A DNA stretch of 64,000 bases from Candidatus Chlorohelix allophototropha (lineage in GTDB: Bacteria; Chloroflexota; Chloroflexia; Chloroheliales; Chloroheliaceae): positions 930,001-994,000 of the forward strand of contig NZ_CP128400.1 in NCBI RefSeq assembly GCF_030389965.1, read 5' to 3'. Positions 52,529-61,091 of the stretch are shown in pieces (the first letter of the stretch is position 1; the number at the start of each line of letters is the position of its first letter). The translations under genes were made by a program, and so were the position numbers. Under the pieces are notes generated by a model, which saw only the letters and a list, made by a program, of their open reading frames with translations, was not told the DNA's origin and ran no database searches.

Positions 52529-54052
52529 TCATATTGCCAGGTAAACCTTGTCACTCTTTCGCACTTTACCACTCTCCATCAGTTTTTTGAGATGGGATCT
52601 GAGTTGTTGGCGGCTTAGCCCTAGAGGTAGGAAATGATGTTCCAGTTCCTCATTAGTTAGCCCATCTGGGTTTAATGCCAGAAGAGAGAAAATATCAGCG
52701 GTTCCAATAAGCGTACTAGTGTGGTTAGTTTCAGCTATACTCATCACTGCTTCGGGTTCAGGTTTAACAACCGGCGTGACGGATTCTATTGCTTCACTTT
52801 TAGGCTCTACCACAGGAGTAACCTCTGCCACCATAGTGACGGGCGGTTCAGGCTCGGCAGGTTTGGCTGGCACTTCTACCGGAGTACTCTCTACTTTTAA
52901 CTCAGGTTGCGGTTTAGGTTCAGGCTTTTTGGTTGCGGGAGCAGGCGTAGTTTCGGGTGTAGTACCGAACCGCTCATTGCGGAACCCTGCCAGTAACGCG
53001 GCAACTTCAGTAAGCCTTTGCAATACATTCTGGCGCAGCTTTGCAGCTTGCTCCATAGAGGCGGCAACGCGGGAGGCGTTCGCTACTCTTGTAAATTCTT
53101 CGACGCTATTGTGGCGGATGAGAGAGTCTGTTCTGAGTTGCTGGTGCAAATCATTTGACATCTGGAAGCGACTACCCTGGAAGTTGCGAAGCATATCCAA
53201 AATATTCGATAGTAATTCCATTCTGTCATTTTGAAGCTCTTCAGCCTGTTTTTCTGCACCACTAGCTCTGGAAGCAGAGGTGTCATTCAGAAAATCATCA
53301 ACACTCTGTTTCCGATTCTGTGAATCTGCTTTTAGCTGCTGTTCCTGTTCGCTTGCTTTTTCTGCCCGCGTAGTCTGGTAGCCGTTTAGCATATCCAGCA
53401 TCTGATTGAGCAACGCAAGCCGGTCGGATTGCAACTTTACAGCCTGTTCAGCGGAAAATGTTGTTCTGGAAGAACCAGTGTCCTTCAAAAACTCATCTAC
53501 GCTTTGCCGGCGGTTGTTGGCATTTGTCTGCAAGGTCTGGTGCAATTCTTCTGACATTTCGGCCCTATCTGACATGAAACTCTGGAGCAGATTACTGATC
53601 TCCGTGAGCATCGATACCCGATCGGACTTTAATTTCTCATCCTGATCCCTGGCTTGACTCTGGCGATTCGCCGAGAAGTGACCCAGTAATTCTGCAAGGT
53701 CGGCAGCGCGATCAGCAAAATCTGCGGCTAGGTTTTCATGCAATTCTTGGTGTAGAACAGCCCGTTGCCCACGCAAATTTTGTATATCTTCGGCTACCTC
53801 TTCGGCTCTACTGGCTCTATTCCGGTTTAGATTCTCGCGCATCTCACTAGCACGTTCGGCACGTTCTTTAGCAAAATTAGCAAGCATGTCAGCAACACTT
53901 TGTGTTCGGGCTTTACGTTGTTCAGCAAGATTATCACGAAGCTTGATAGAAAATTCAACGCGTTCCCTGACAAGTTCGCTCATTAGACCGCTAACTTCGC
54001 TTTGTAGATCGAGGACGTATTTAGGAGAGTTGGGATCTTTTTCAGTTATCAT
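52529..54052 (-). CDS. gvpC: GvpC-like repeat protein with C-terminal winged-helix-like domain
   Basis: Residues 21-350 consist of ten contiguous repeats, each exactly 33 residues, with a partial eleventh to about 363. Typical units are AELLGHFSANRQSQARD and LDMLNGYQTTRAEKASE. A 33-residue period is the hallmark of GvpC, which clamps the outside of the gas vesicle and stiffens it. Later repeats alternate as 66-residue pairs. A Pro/Glu-rich linker (about 364-450) leads to a winged-helix-like end (DIFSLLALNPDGLTNEELEHHF, LRSHLKKLMESGKVRKSDKVYL). That end is not part of known GvpC proteins as far as I know. It lies between gvpA and gvpN. Confidence 0.88.
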   Translation of the reverse strand: MITEKDPNSPKYVLDLQSEVSGLMSELVRERVEFSIKLRDNLAEQRKARTQSVADMLANFAKERAERASEMRENLNRNRASRAEEVAEDIQNLRGQRAVLHQELHENLAADFADRAADLAELLGHFSANRQSQARDQDEKLKSDRVSMLTEISNLLQSFMSDRAEMSEELHQTLQTNANNRRQSVDEFLKDTGSSRTTFSAEQAVKLQSDRLALLNQMLDMLNGYQTTRAEKASEQEQQLKADSQNRKQSVDDFLNDTSASRASGAEKQAEELQNDRMELLSNILDMLRNFQGSRFQMSNDLHQQLRTDSLIRHNSVEEFTRVANASRVAASMEQAAKLRQNVLQRLTEVAALLAGFRNERFGTTPETTPAPATKKPEPKPQPELKVESTPVEVPAKPAEPEPPVTMVAEVTPVVEPKSEAIESVTPVVKPEPEAVMSIAETNHTSTLIGTADIFSLLALNPDGLTNEELEHHFLPLGLSRQQLRSHLKKLMESGKVRKSDKVYLAI

Positions 54053-54116
54053 CAGCCTGCACCTTTCTCTAATCTAGCGTGACGACATTTAACTTTTCAG
54101 TTACTAGGACTTGTAA

Positions 54117-54156
54117 GGGCGCTCCACTTACCCTTGAGGATAATGTGTGAGCGCCC
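54117..54156 (-). repeat. Stem-loop between gvpA and the GvpC-like gene
   Basis: GGGCGCTC and GAGCGCCC pair over a 24-base loop, 27 bases after the gvpA stop codon. No T run follows. It could act as a partial terminator or an mRNA 3' stabiliser, giving much more GvpA than downstream proteins, as known for other gvp operons. Confidence 0.55.
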
Positions 54157-54182
54157 CTAAAGTTCAAATGCCAGAGAAAGTA

Positions 54183-54401
54183 TTAGGCGGCGGGGGCAGC
54201 AACGGTTTGGGTTAAACCGATGGCCTCAGCATACTTCAAATAAGTCTCAACCGAAGCAATAACTACACGGGCTTCAATTGCTAAAAGTTCAATACCTACC
54301 AAAGATACACGAGCCCAAGCATCAATTACGATACCTTTGTCCAAAATGCGGTCAATAACTTCGACGAGGCTGCTGGATGAATTGGTTTTCTCGACTGCCA
54401 T
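54183..54401 (-). CDS. gvpA: Major gas vesicle shell protein GvpA
   Basis: The 72-residue protein matches GvpA almost throughout: [52 protein letters not shown]. GvpA forms the ribbed wall of gas vesicles. Length and the conserved core are normal. AAAGGAG eight bases before ATG gives a strong ribosome site, as expected for an abundant protein. It is the first structural gene after the two-component genes. Confidence 0.97.
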   Translation of the reverse strand: MAVEKTNSSSSLVEVIDRILDKGIVIDAWARVSLVGIELLAIEARVVIASVETYLKYAEAIGLTQTVAAPAA

Positions 54402-54497
54402 GATAGTGGCTCCTTTCCCAAAACAAGTTTTAGGTAATAATTAGTTAGTTAATCCGTAAGTTTCATTTCGGTGCAGCAGTTTCCTGACTGCGCCCCA

Positions 54498-54557
54498 ACT
54501 CTCTTTTCTTACAGTACTACTATGCCTTACTCTCTTGTTTAATACTATTACTCTCTT
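54498..54557 (-). promoter_or_regulatory. Three phased direct repeats upstream of gvpA
   Basis: ACTCTCTT (+ strand) occurs at 54498-54505, 54529-54536 and 54550-54557; the last two share TTACTCTCTT. Start-to-start distances of 31 and 21 bases are close to three and two helical turns. They lie about 100-155 bases before gvpA, fitting activator sites. Confidence 0.5.
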
Positions 54558-54571
54558 AAGCCATTCCGTCC

Positions 54572-54617
54572 TACCCATTTGATACTACCTATTTGGGTAA
54601 TACCTGACTTGGGTAAT
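54572..54617 (-). promoter_or_regulatory. NarL-heptamer-like sites upstream of gvpA
   Basis: TACCCAT at 54572-54578 fits the E. coli NarL heptamer TACYYMT. TTGGGTAAT occurs twice, at 54593-54601 and 54609-54617, each containing a TACCCAA in reverse, 16 bases apart. They lie just after the response regulator gene and before gvpA. Confidence 0.4.
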
Positions 54618-54631
54618 GGTGCTAATTTTTT

Positions 54632-55351
54632 TTAATTCACCAGCCCTGAGCGGATTGCTTTGACCGCTGCATTGGTGCGATCTTGCGCCCCCAATTTGGT
54701 AATAATATTCTGCATGTGCTTTTTAACTGTCTCTTCTGAAATCATCAAACTTGTTCCAATCTGACGATTAGTCCAGCCCTCTGTAACCAGCTTTAACACA
54801 TCCAACTCTCGCTCGCTGAGATGATAATTTGCTAGACCCTCACCGCCGCGTGCCAGCGCTTGCCCACGTACATTTGCCATAACCGTAAGCGCATGGCGGA
54901 GCATTTCGCTTTTCACCAGCACATGACCAGCATTAGCATTCCGAATCGTTTCACAGAGCAATTCCTTCGAAGCGTCTTTTAATACATACCCTACTGCCCC
55001 TGCCCTGACCGATTCGATGATATTCGTGTCGGCACTATACATAGTAAGCATTACTACCCTAGTACAGGGTAATTGGGCTTTAAGGCGGATTGTAGCCTCA
55101 ATACCGTTCATACCAGGCATCATTATATCCATCAATATTACATTGGGTTTATATTTTAATGCCTGTGCAATAGCCTCAGCTCCATCTCGTGCCTCACCTA
55201 CTACACTAACCCCAGGATCTTCGCTCAAAATTGATCGAAGTCCTTCCAATACTATTTGATGGTCATCTACAATTAGCACAGTGATTGGGGTAGATGGGGA
55301 GTAGGATGTAATTACAGATTCTTGAAAATAGTCATCTGTTTGACTTATCAT
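54632..55351 (-). CDS. NarL/FixJ-family response regulator
   Basis: The receiver domain (about 24-140) has acidic pair DD29-30, phospho-acceptor Asp75 in LMDIMMPG and a conserved Thr and Lys (MLTMYS, YVLKDAS). The LuxR-type HTH output (about 172-235) reads LSERELDVLKLVTEGWTNRQIGTSLMISEETVKKHMQNIITKLGAQDR. It is preceded by its kinase gene (13-base gap) and followed by gvpA, 230 bases on. This arrangement makes it a strong candidate regulator of the gas vesicle genes. Confidence 0.94.
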   Translation of the reverse strand: MISQTDDYFQESVITSYSPSTPITVLIVDDHQIVLEGLRSILSEDPGVSVVGEARDGAEAIAQALKYKPNVILMDIMMPGMNGIEATIRLKAQLPCTRVVMLTMYSADTNIIESVRAGAVGYVLKDASKELLCETIRNANAGHVLVKSEMLRHALTVMANVRGQALARGGEGLANYHLSERELDVLKLVTEGWTNRQIGTSLMISEETVKKHMQNIITKLGAQDRTNAAVKAIRSGLVN

Positions 55352-55364
55352 AGCGATGCCCTCA

Positions 55365-56138
55365 TCATTCTGATTTATCTACTGGAAGGTTTAAGCGTAT
55401 TGTTGTGCCTTGGTTCTTCATACTGCTCAATTCAAGTGTTGCTCCAATTTCCTGAGCACGTTCTTGCATTGCTATCAGTCCTAAACCACCTTTGCCATTC
55501 CTCCTGATTTTCTTTGGGTCAATACCGACACCCCAATCTCGCAATACAATTTCGAAACTACCATCCTCAAGGAACATCATATGCAATTCAACCCGTTTGG
55601 CAGCAGCATGCTTGCGAATGTTATTTAAACCTTCTTTTAGAATGCTATATATTTTTTCTTGATGATCACGGGGAATATCAGGTTCTTCGGCTTCAAATTC
55701 GTATGCCCAACCTTGCTCTTCCTTGCAACGTTGTAGCTCAAGTTGAAGAGCATCTAAGAGACTCAGGTTTCCTAAATCATCTAGGCGTAACCCTTCAATT
55801 ACGGCTCTGGCTTCGCCTAATGCCTGTTGCACTAGTATACGAGCCTTTAATATCAAATTCGTATATTCATCACGGCGTTCTGGAGGGAGATTCTCGAGGA
55901 TTTGTAAGTAGTGGAGTACGGGTATTAGGGTTTGGGCAACCCCATCATGAATATCATAGCATACCCGGCGAATCTCACGCTCGTGAGACCTAATAAGTTG
56001 TTGAATAACTTTGACTGCATCATATCCGTTACTGACAAAATTATTCAACTCAAATTCTACTGCTTCTGATGCATCAAGCTGGTTACCAGAATCAGCGTCA
56101 TTGTCACGATCCTTGTTTCTATCGTTACGGATTACCAT
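55365..56138 (-). CDS. NarL/DegS-type soluble sensor histidine kinase
   Basis: A HisKA_3 dimerisation domain has the phospho-acceptor His64 in VCYDIHDGVAQTL. The HATPase domain follows, with N box EGLNNIRKHAAAKRV, G1 DWGVGID and G2 GKGGLGLIAMQERA. No membrane helix or recognised sensor domain is visible in the 60-residue, highly charged N-terminus. Input may be an internal signal or a partner protein. It is encoded directly before its response regulator. Confidence 0.92.
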   Translation of the reverse strand: MVIRNDRNKDRDNDADSGNQLDASEAVEFELNNFVSNGYDAVKVIQQLIRSHEREIRRVCYDIHDGVAQTLIPVLHYLQILENLPPERRDEYTNLILKARILVQQALGEARAVIEGLRLDDLGNLSLLDALQLELQRCKEEQGWAYEFEAEEPDIPRDHQEKIYSILKEGLNNIRKHAAAKRVELHMMFLEDGSFEIVLRDWGVGIDPKKIRRNGKGGLGLIAMQERAQEIGATLELSSMKNQGTTIRLNLPVDKSE

Positions 56139-57202
56139 TACCGCCCTATTATTCTGATCAGAGAAAAATCTGCGATCTGGATATTGGCGAAATTTTAATG
56201 TATTTTAACTCATAAGGTTTAGTAACCACTCGAAACAGTAAATATTAAGATTCTCAGGTTTGGGTGTTTTACTGATTGTAGTAGTGAGCAGACTGAAAAT
56301 TTGGTTCGAATTTGAGTATCTGTATAGTTACTTAATATAGAACTAAAATTCCAGAATTAAATTACATTAAAATTTGATCACTCATTTAGATTTAATTTTT
56401 CTTCTGAGTATACCCAAACTTATCTCTACTCAGTTCCATTCATTTTAATTCAGGTTCGAAATAGACACAATAGCAATGTTTTTAATTAAAAGCGTTTAAT
56501 TAAATGGATGCACTAAAGATCACAATATTTACAATTATTGTATCTATAATGATTATGACCTCTAGGATTATAATGTATCTCCGTTTTTAATTAATTATTT
56601 TTAATTAATATTCTCGTAGCTACAATTATAATAATTTTTCTCAAAACCAGCGCAGTTATCTAAATCTCGGATGCAAGAGGTTTGGTTATAATAGGGTAGA
56701 TTGAGCATTTTTTAATGCTTGATTCTGAAGTAATGTTGTATAGGAATTAAGTTAAAGTAGATATTTCGAGTTCAAATATCTTATGAAATAGTACGGCAAG
56801 TCACCATATATCCATTGTAAATACCAAAAGCACGCACTACAAACTTTAACTTGCCTTTTGCTATAAGTAGCTGTTTTAAATAATTGTATCTTAATAAAAA
56901 CTCTAAGCATATTAATATATTATTGTAAATTATATTTTAATGTGCTTGGATTATTATTTCTATTCTAAATACTGGATTCTATTCTAAGTTGTTTTTTGTC
57001 GATTCGAAAATTTGTTGTTTAATATAAGTAACCCTAAAATAGGATGGTTTGTTTAATAATTGTGGGGTTTTCAAGAGGTTTTTACCAATGAAAGAGGGGC
57101 TTTTAGTGACTAACTTCACAAATTATAATAATTCCTGATATACTTAGTCCATCTAAATTGCTGCTTTTTGATAAATTATATCTCCCAGAACTGAGAAATT
57201 AA
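56139..57202. other. Thousand-base AT-rich intergenic region
   Basis: No gene of credible length is found in this divergent gap. It holds paired TTAATTAA palindromes (56483-56504 and 56584-56609) and a GGCAAGT/ACTTGCC pair (56795-56801 with 56849-56855) followed by TTTT, which could end a small transcript. Promoters for the two-component/gas vesicle genes and the CrtO-like gene should lie here. Confidence 0.5.
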
Positions 57203-58804
57203 ATGACAAATCAATTTGATGTAATTCTAGTCGGGGCAGGGCACAACGGGTTGGCGGCAGCTTGCTACTTGGCTAAAGCCGGGTACAAGGTATTAGCATT
57301 GGAAAGGCGTAATATTGTGGGTGGAGCAGTAGTCACCGAAAGCGATATTTTTCCCGGTTTCAAGCTCGATACTTGTAGCAGTTTTCACGTAGTTATTCAC
57401 GGGACACCTGTCGTAAGCGAACTTGAACTTGAGAAATTCGGGCTTGAATATATAGATGTTGACCCTTGGGCTTTTGCACCTTTTCCGAACGGAAACTATA
57501 TAATTTTTTATCGCGATGTTGACCGCACCGCCGAAACCATCGCCCGTTTTTCACCACACGATGCCGAAGCCTATCGCAAATTTATGCGGCGTTGGATGAA
57601 ATTCAACGAAACTATAATGGAAGTCTTTTGCACCCCCCCACGAATCTCCCAAGTAGCAAAAAAGATAATACCGCGCGAAATAAAACATCGGGGCGAATTC
57701 ACCAGAATGGGTATTAATCCTTTTATGTTGCGCGACATCCTCAGTCCCTACGGCAAAGTTATTGAGCGCACCTTCGAGTCGCCGGAAGTGCGAGGGGCTT
57801 TAGCTTGGCTAGGCGCACAAAGTGGTCCCGGTCCGAAAGAAATGGCAAGCGGCGAGCTAATGGCAATGCAACAAAGCCTGTATCATATGCTGGGAGTACG
57901 TCGCCCACGCGGTGGCAGCGGCATGCTCACTCAAGCTATGGCGCGCTGCCTCGAACATTACGGCGGCGAGGTACAGACTTGCGCCGAAGTAAAGCAACTA
58001 CTTGTAGAGCAAGGAATAATCAAGGGGGTTGAACTTGATAATGGAGAGCGGTTTTACGCCCCGGTAGTAGTTTCCAACGCGCATGTACAAACTACCTTGC
58101 TGGATTTATTACCACAAGGCACGCTCAATTCCAAATTTCAGAATAAGGTTGAAAAAATCAAGGTGTCAGACGGTTTTGGCATGACGCTGCGGTGCACCGT
58201 CAACAACCTACCCAATTATAATGCATTGCCAAGCGTGATGGTAGATGGAAAAGTGCAAGCGGGAGAACAGCACCGAGGAATGCAACTGTTATGCCCCTCA
58301 ATCGAATATTTGCAGCGTACCTACGACGAGGCTGAAAAAGGTTTGCCGCCTAGTAAGCCTGCCGTAATTGCCATGACTCCTAGCGTGATAGATGATACAT
58401 TGGCACCAAAGGGCAACCATGCCTTTTATATTTGGGCGCAAACTCACCCCTACCGATTGTCAAATGGCGAGCATTGGGAAGATATACGCGAGAGAGAAGC
58501 CGAGAAATGTCTGGAGGTAGTTGAAGAATATGCCCCCGGCTTCCGAAAAGAAGTAGAGGGAATTTATATCAAAACTCCGGTTGATCTTGAGCGAATCAAC
58601 GGGCTGTTGAAGGGTAATCTGATGCATGTTGATATGTCGCTCAAGCAAATGTTTTTCTGGAGACCATTCTCCCAGCTTGCCAATTATCGCACTCCGATAA
58701 AAGGTCTTTATCTAACCGGAGCAAGCACGCATCCGGGGGGTGGAGTTAGCGCCGCTTCCGGTTATAACGCCGCACAAGTAATGCTGACAGACCTGCACCG
58801 CTAA
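57203..58804 (+). CDS. CrtO/phytoene desaturase-like FAD oxidoreductase
   Basis: The N-terminal FAD site is VILVGAGHNGLAAACYLAKAG followed by LERRNIVGGAVVTES. Later motifs match CrtO-type carotene ketolases: RRPRGGSGMLTQAMARCLEHYGGEV, the HVDMSLKQMFFWRPF stretch and GLYLTGASTHPGGGVSAASG near the C-terminus. CrtO adds keto groups to beta- or gamma-carotene in some phototrophs. The same family includes PYROXD2-like oxidoreductases, so the reaction is not certain. 533 residues is normal for CrtO. Ends with a clear terminator; no other carotenoid gene is adjacent. Confidence 0.75.
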   Translation: MTNQFDVILVGAGHNGLAAACYLAKAGYKVLALERRNIVGGAVVTESDIFPGFKLDTCSSFHVVIHGTPVVSELELEKFGLEYIDVDPWAFAPFPNGNYIIFYRDVDRTAETIARFSPHDAEAYRKFMRRWMKFNETIMEVFCTPPRISQVAKKIIPREIKHRGEFTRMGINPFMLRDILSPYGKVIERTFESPEVRGALAWLGAQSGPGPKEMASGELMAMQQSLYHMLGVRRPRGGSGMLTQAMARCLEHYGGEVQTCAEVKQLLVEQGIIKGVELDNGERFYAPVVVSNAHVQTTLLDLLPQGTLNSKFQNKVEKIKVSDGFGMTLRCTVNNLPNYNALPSVMVDGKVQAGEQHRGMQLLCPSIEYLQRTYDEAEKGLPPSKPAVIAMTPSVIDDTLAPKGNHAFYIWAQTHPYRLSNGEHWEDIREREAEKCLEVVEEYAPGFRKEVEGIYIKTPVDLERINGLLKGNLMHVDMSLKQMFFWRPFSQLANYRTPIKGLYLTGASTHPGGGVSAASGYNAAQVMLTDLHR

Positions 58805-58824
58805 ACCTGCCTTTATATAGATTC

Positions 58825-58864
58825 TCCCCCGTTTCTTTGCATTAAAATTAGCGGGGGATTTTTC
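58825..58864 (+). terminator. Rho-independent terminator of the CrtO-like gene
   Basis: TCCCCCG and CGGGGGA form a seven-base-pair stem with a 20-base loop, followed by five T, 21 bases after the stop codon. Confidence 0.85.
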
Positions 58865-58907
58865 ATTTTCTCTGAAAATAATTAGTTATTTGAAGAAATT
58901 AAAAGTG

Positions 58908-60101
58908 CTATAAAATCCCTTCGTTTTTTAACTCTTCCATCTGGAGCGGGGAATAGCCCAGTTCCGCTAAAATTTGCGCGGTATGTTGCCCTAGCAACGG
59001 TGGCGCATACTTTATTGTAGGCGGAGTTTCGCTCATGTGAATAGGCGACCCCACCACTTTTAAGATTCCGGCAGTGGGGTGCTCAATTTCCTTGACGATT
59101 TCAAGTGCAAGGGTATGCGGATCGCTAAAAACTCGGTCGAGGGTATTTATTGCACCTGCCGGAATATCAGTTGCAATCATCAGTTTGAGCCATTCGGCAG
59201 TGGGACGATTCAGGAAAATTGCTTGCAACAAGGGAACCAGCATCTCTCGGTTTCGCACCCGGTTCTGGTTTTCTTTAAAGCGCGGGTCTTCTGCTAATTC
59301 AGAACAGCCTGCCAACTTGCAAAACTTGGCAAACTGATTATCCGTGCCGATTCCCACCGCAATGCTTGTATCAGCGGTGTGGAAAGGTTGGTAGGGCACA
59401 ACCGTAGCATGAGCGTTTCCATAGCGGAGTGGTAGCTTATCAGTCACAAGATAGCTGCTGGCGATATTTGCCAGCCATGCCAGCGCACACTCATACAGTG
59501 ACACCTCGACCTTTTGACCGCGCTTTTCTGGAGAACGTTCGCGGGCGAAAAGCGCCGCCAGAATGGCGTTAGCTGCGTATAACCCTGTAGTTATGTCAAC
59601 TAAAGCTACGCCCACTTTCATCGGATCGCCTTCGGCTTCGCCGGTGATGCTCATAATGCCGGTTTCAGCTTGCAAAACAAAATCATAACCCGGTCGTTCT
59701 TTATAAGGACCAACCGAACCATAGCCACTAATAGTGCAATAAATAAGCGAAGGGTTTAGCTTGTTAAGACTCTCATAATCAAGCCCCATGCTTGCCATAT
59801 CACCGAATTTAAAATTCTCGACCAGTACATCGGCTTCCTTGACGAGCTTACGTAGTAAGTCGCGCCCTTTTTCTTTTTTCAGATTCAAGGTAATGCTGCG
59901 CTTATTGCGGTTGACACACAGATAATAAGCCGCTTCACCTCCAGCAAAGGGAGGTCCCCAAGCACGGCTACCATCGCCCAAACCGGGTTGCTCTACCTTA
60001 ATAATCTCTGCACCCAAATCGCCTAGAATCTGGGTACAGTAAGGACCCGCCAGAATCCGGCTCAAATCGAGAATTTTTACACCTTCAAGGGCTTTTGGCA
60101 T
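58908..60101 (-). CDS. Class III (CaiB/BaiF) acyl-CoA transferase
   Basis: The family opening LEGVKILDLSRILAGPYCTQILGDLGAEIIKVEQPG is clear, and ALNLKKEKG-like sequence (TLNLKKEKGRDLL) and GYGSVGPYKERPGYD follow. The catalytic Asp is Asp169 in VGVALVDITTG, the same number as in formyl-CoA transferase. Family members move CoA between carboxylic acids; the substrate is unknown. In Chloroflexus, relatives act in the 3-hydroxypropionate bi-cycle, but that assignment cannot be made here. A TetR gene lies upstream on the same strand, with a terminator between. Confidence 0.88.
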   Translation of the reverse strand: MPKALEGVKILDLSRILAGPYCTQILGDLGAEIIKVEQPGLGDGSRAWGPPFAGGEAAYYLCVNRNKRSITLNLKKEKGRDLLRKLVKEADVLVENFKFGDMASMGLDYESLNKLNPSLIYCTISGYGSVGPYKERPGYDFVLQAETGIMSITGEAEGDPMKVGVALVDITTGLYAANAILAALFARERSPEKRGQKVEVSLYECALAWLANIASSYLVTDKLPLRYGNAHATVVPYQPFHTADTSIAVGIGTDNQFAKFCKLAGCSELAEDPRFKENQNRVRNREMLVPLLQAIFLNRPTAEWLKLMIATDIPAGAINTLDRVFSDPHTLALEIVKEIEHPTAGILKVVGSPIHMSETPPTIKYAPPLLGQHTAQILAELGYSPLQMEELKNEGIL

Positions 60102-60175
60102 AGCTTCTAAATTATTTCCCCTTAATAAATAAGTGACTATTTCAAAATTTTAGTGCAATTTTGCAATGTGGTCAA

Positions 60176-60209
60176 ACAAAAATATTGCGGGTAGTATTTA
60201 CCACCCGCA
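60176..60209 (-). terminator. Rho-independent terminator of the TetR gene
   Basis: On the - strand, TGCGGGT and ACCCGCA form a seven-base-pair stem, followed by ATATTTTTG. It lies 49 bases after the TetR stop and before the CoA transferase gene. Confidence 0.75.
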
Positions 60210-60257
60210 TGATTATTTGCACAATCTAAAGTTGATTCTTCAATAGATTTTCTTAAT

Positions 60258-60917
60258 TTAATACCCTGCGCTCAAACCTCCTTTCACATCACCTGCTTCA
60301 TTGCCCAGATAGGCTTTGAAAAGTTCCAGAAATACCCGATTAAGACGACGACGATCAAGGGCACGACGATCAGCCATTGCCCTGATATTGACCCCATCAT
60401 AAACGGCTGTTATCAAAAGAGCGACTGATTCGGCATCAACCGCCCGGATTTGCCCAACATCAATTGCTTCCCGGATTAGTCTAGCATGCAAACTATCCAG
60501 AAAAGAGTACATTTTCTCAAGTTGCACCTGTACGGTCGGGTCAACCATCGCCTGATGCAAGAATTGAACGAAAAGCCGCCCCATTACATCAAAATTGTAA
60601 CGGCGAGCCAATTCTTCTTCTTGTTTTACCAGTTCTCCAGCGATACGGGTTAGGGCTTCAAGGCGCTGGAAAAAATCGGCGGGGGCTTCACTAACCTTCT
60701 GGAAATGGGCTGTAACATCTTCAACCCACAATTCCAACAGGGTCAAAAATATTTCATGCTTGTTATTAAACCAGTAGTAAATGCCACCCTTACTGATACC
60801 GCTCTCGGTAATTATATCCTCGATGGTGGTCAGGTCATAGCCTTTGCGGGCAAAACAAAGCCGCGCTGCCATCATTATTTTTTCTTTGCGTTCTTCCTCT
60901 ACACCGAGTTTGGGCAT
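60258..60917 (-). CDS. TetR-family transcriptional regulator
   Basis: The HTH is typical: KEKIMMAARLCFARKGYDLTTIEDIITESGISKGGIYYWFNNKHEIF. The C-terminal ligand domain (about 70-200) is all helical, with sequence like TetR_C-type regulators of fatty acid or drug genes. A palindromic operator lies 44 bases upstream at 60961-60984. That gap lies between the divergent TetR and lon genes, so it may control itself and possibly lon. Ligand is unknown. Confidence 0.92.
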   Translation of the reverse strand: MPKLGVEEERKEKIMMAARLCFARKGYDLTTIEDIITESGISKGGIYYWFNNKHEIFLTLLELWVEDVTAHFQKVSEAPADFFQRLEALTRIAGELVKQEEELARRYNFDVMGRLFVQFLHQAMVDPTVQVQLEKMYSFLDSLHARLIREAIDVGQIRAVDAESVALLITAVYDGVNIRAMADRRALDRRRLNRVFLELFKAYLGNEAGDVKGGLSAGY

Positions 60918-60960
60918 TGTTAAGCCTAGATTTTATGGGAAATTAGTGCGGGTTATTTAT

Positions 60961-60984
60961 ATAAAACCGCTCAGTCGGTTTTAT
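60961..60984. promoter_or_regulatory. Probable TetR operator between the regulator and lon
   Basis: ATAAAACCG and CGGTTTTAT form a perfect nine-base inverted repeat around CTCAGT. The ACCG-N6-CGGT core is typical of TetR-family operators. A partial copy (ATAAACCG) follows at about 60991. Confidence 0.75.
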
Positions 60985-61091
60985 ATTATTATAAACCGTT
61001 TCCTTGAAATTGCAAGCTCATTCAAGTAGAATATAATTATTAAATAAACTAATACCGAGCGGGATAAATTTTCCGACTCCTGGGGAGAAAC

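Noticed and set aside
57089-57139. Sixteen-codon frame (MKEGLLVTNF) before the CrtO-like gene
   Set aside because: A plausible AGAGG lies upstream, but the frame shows no regulatory codon pattern and no associated hairpin.
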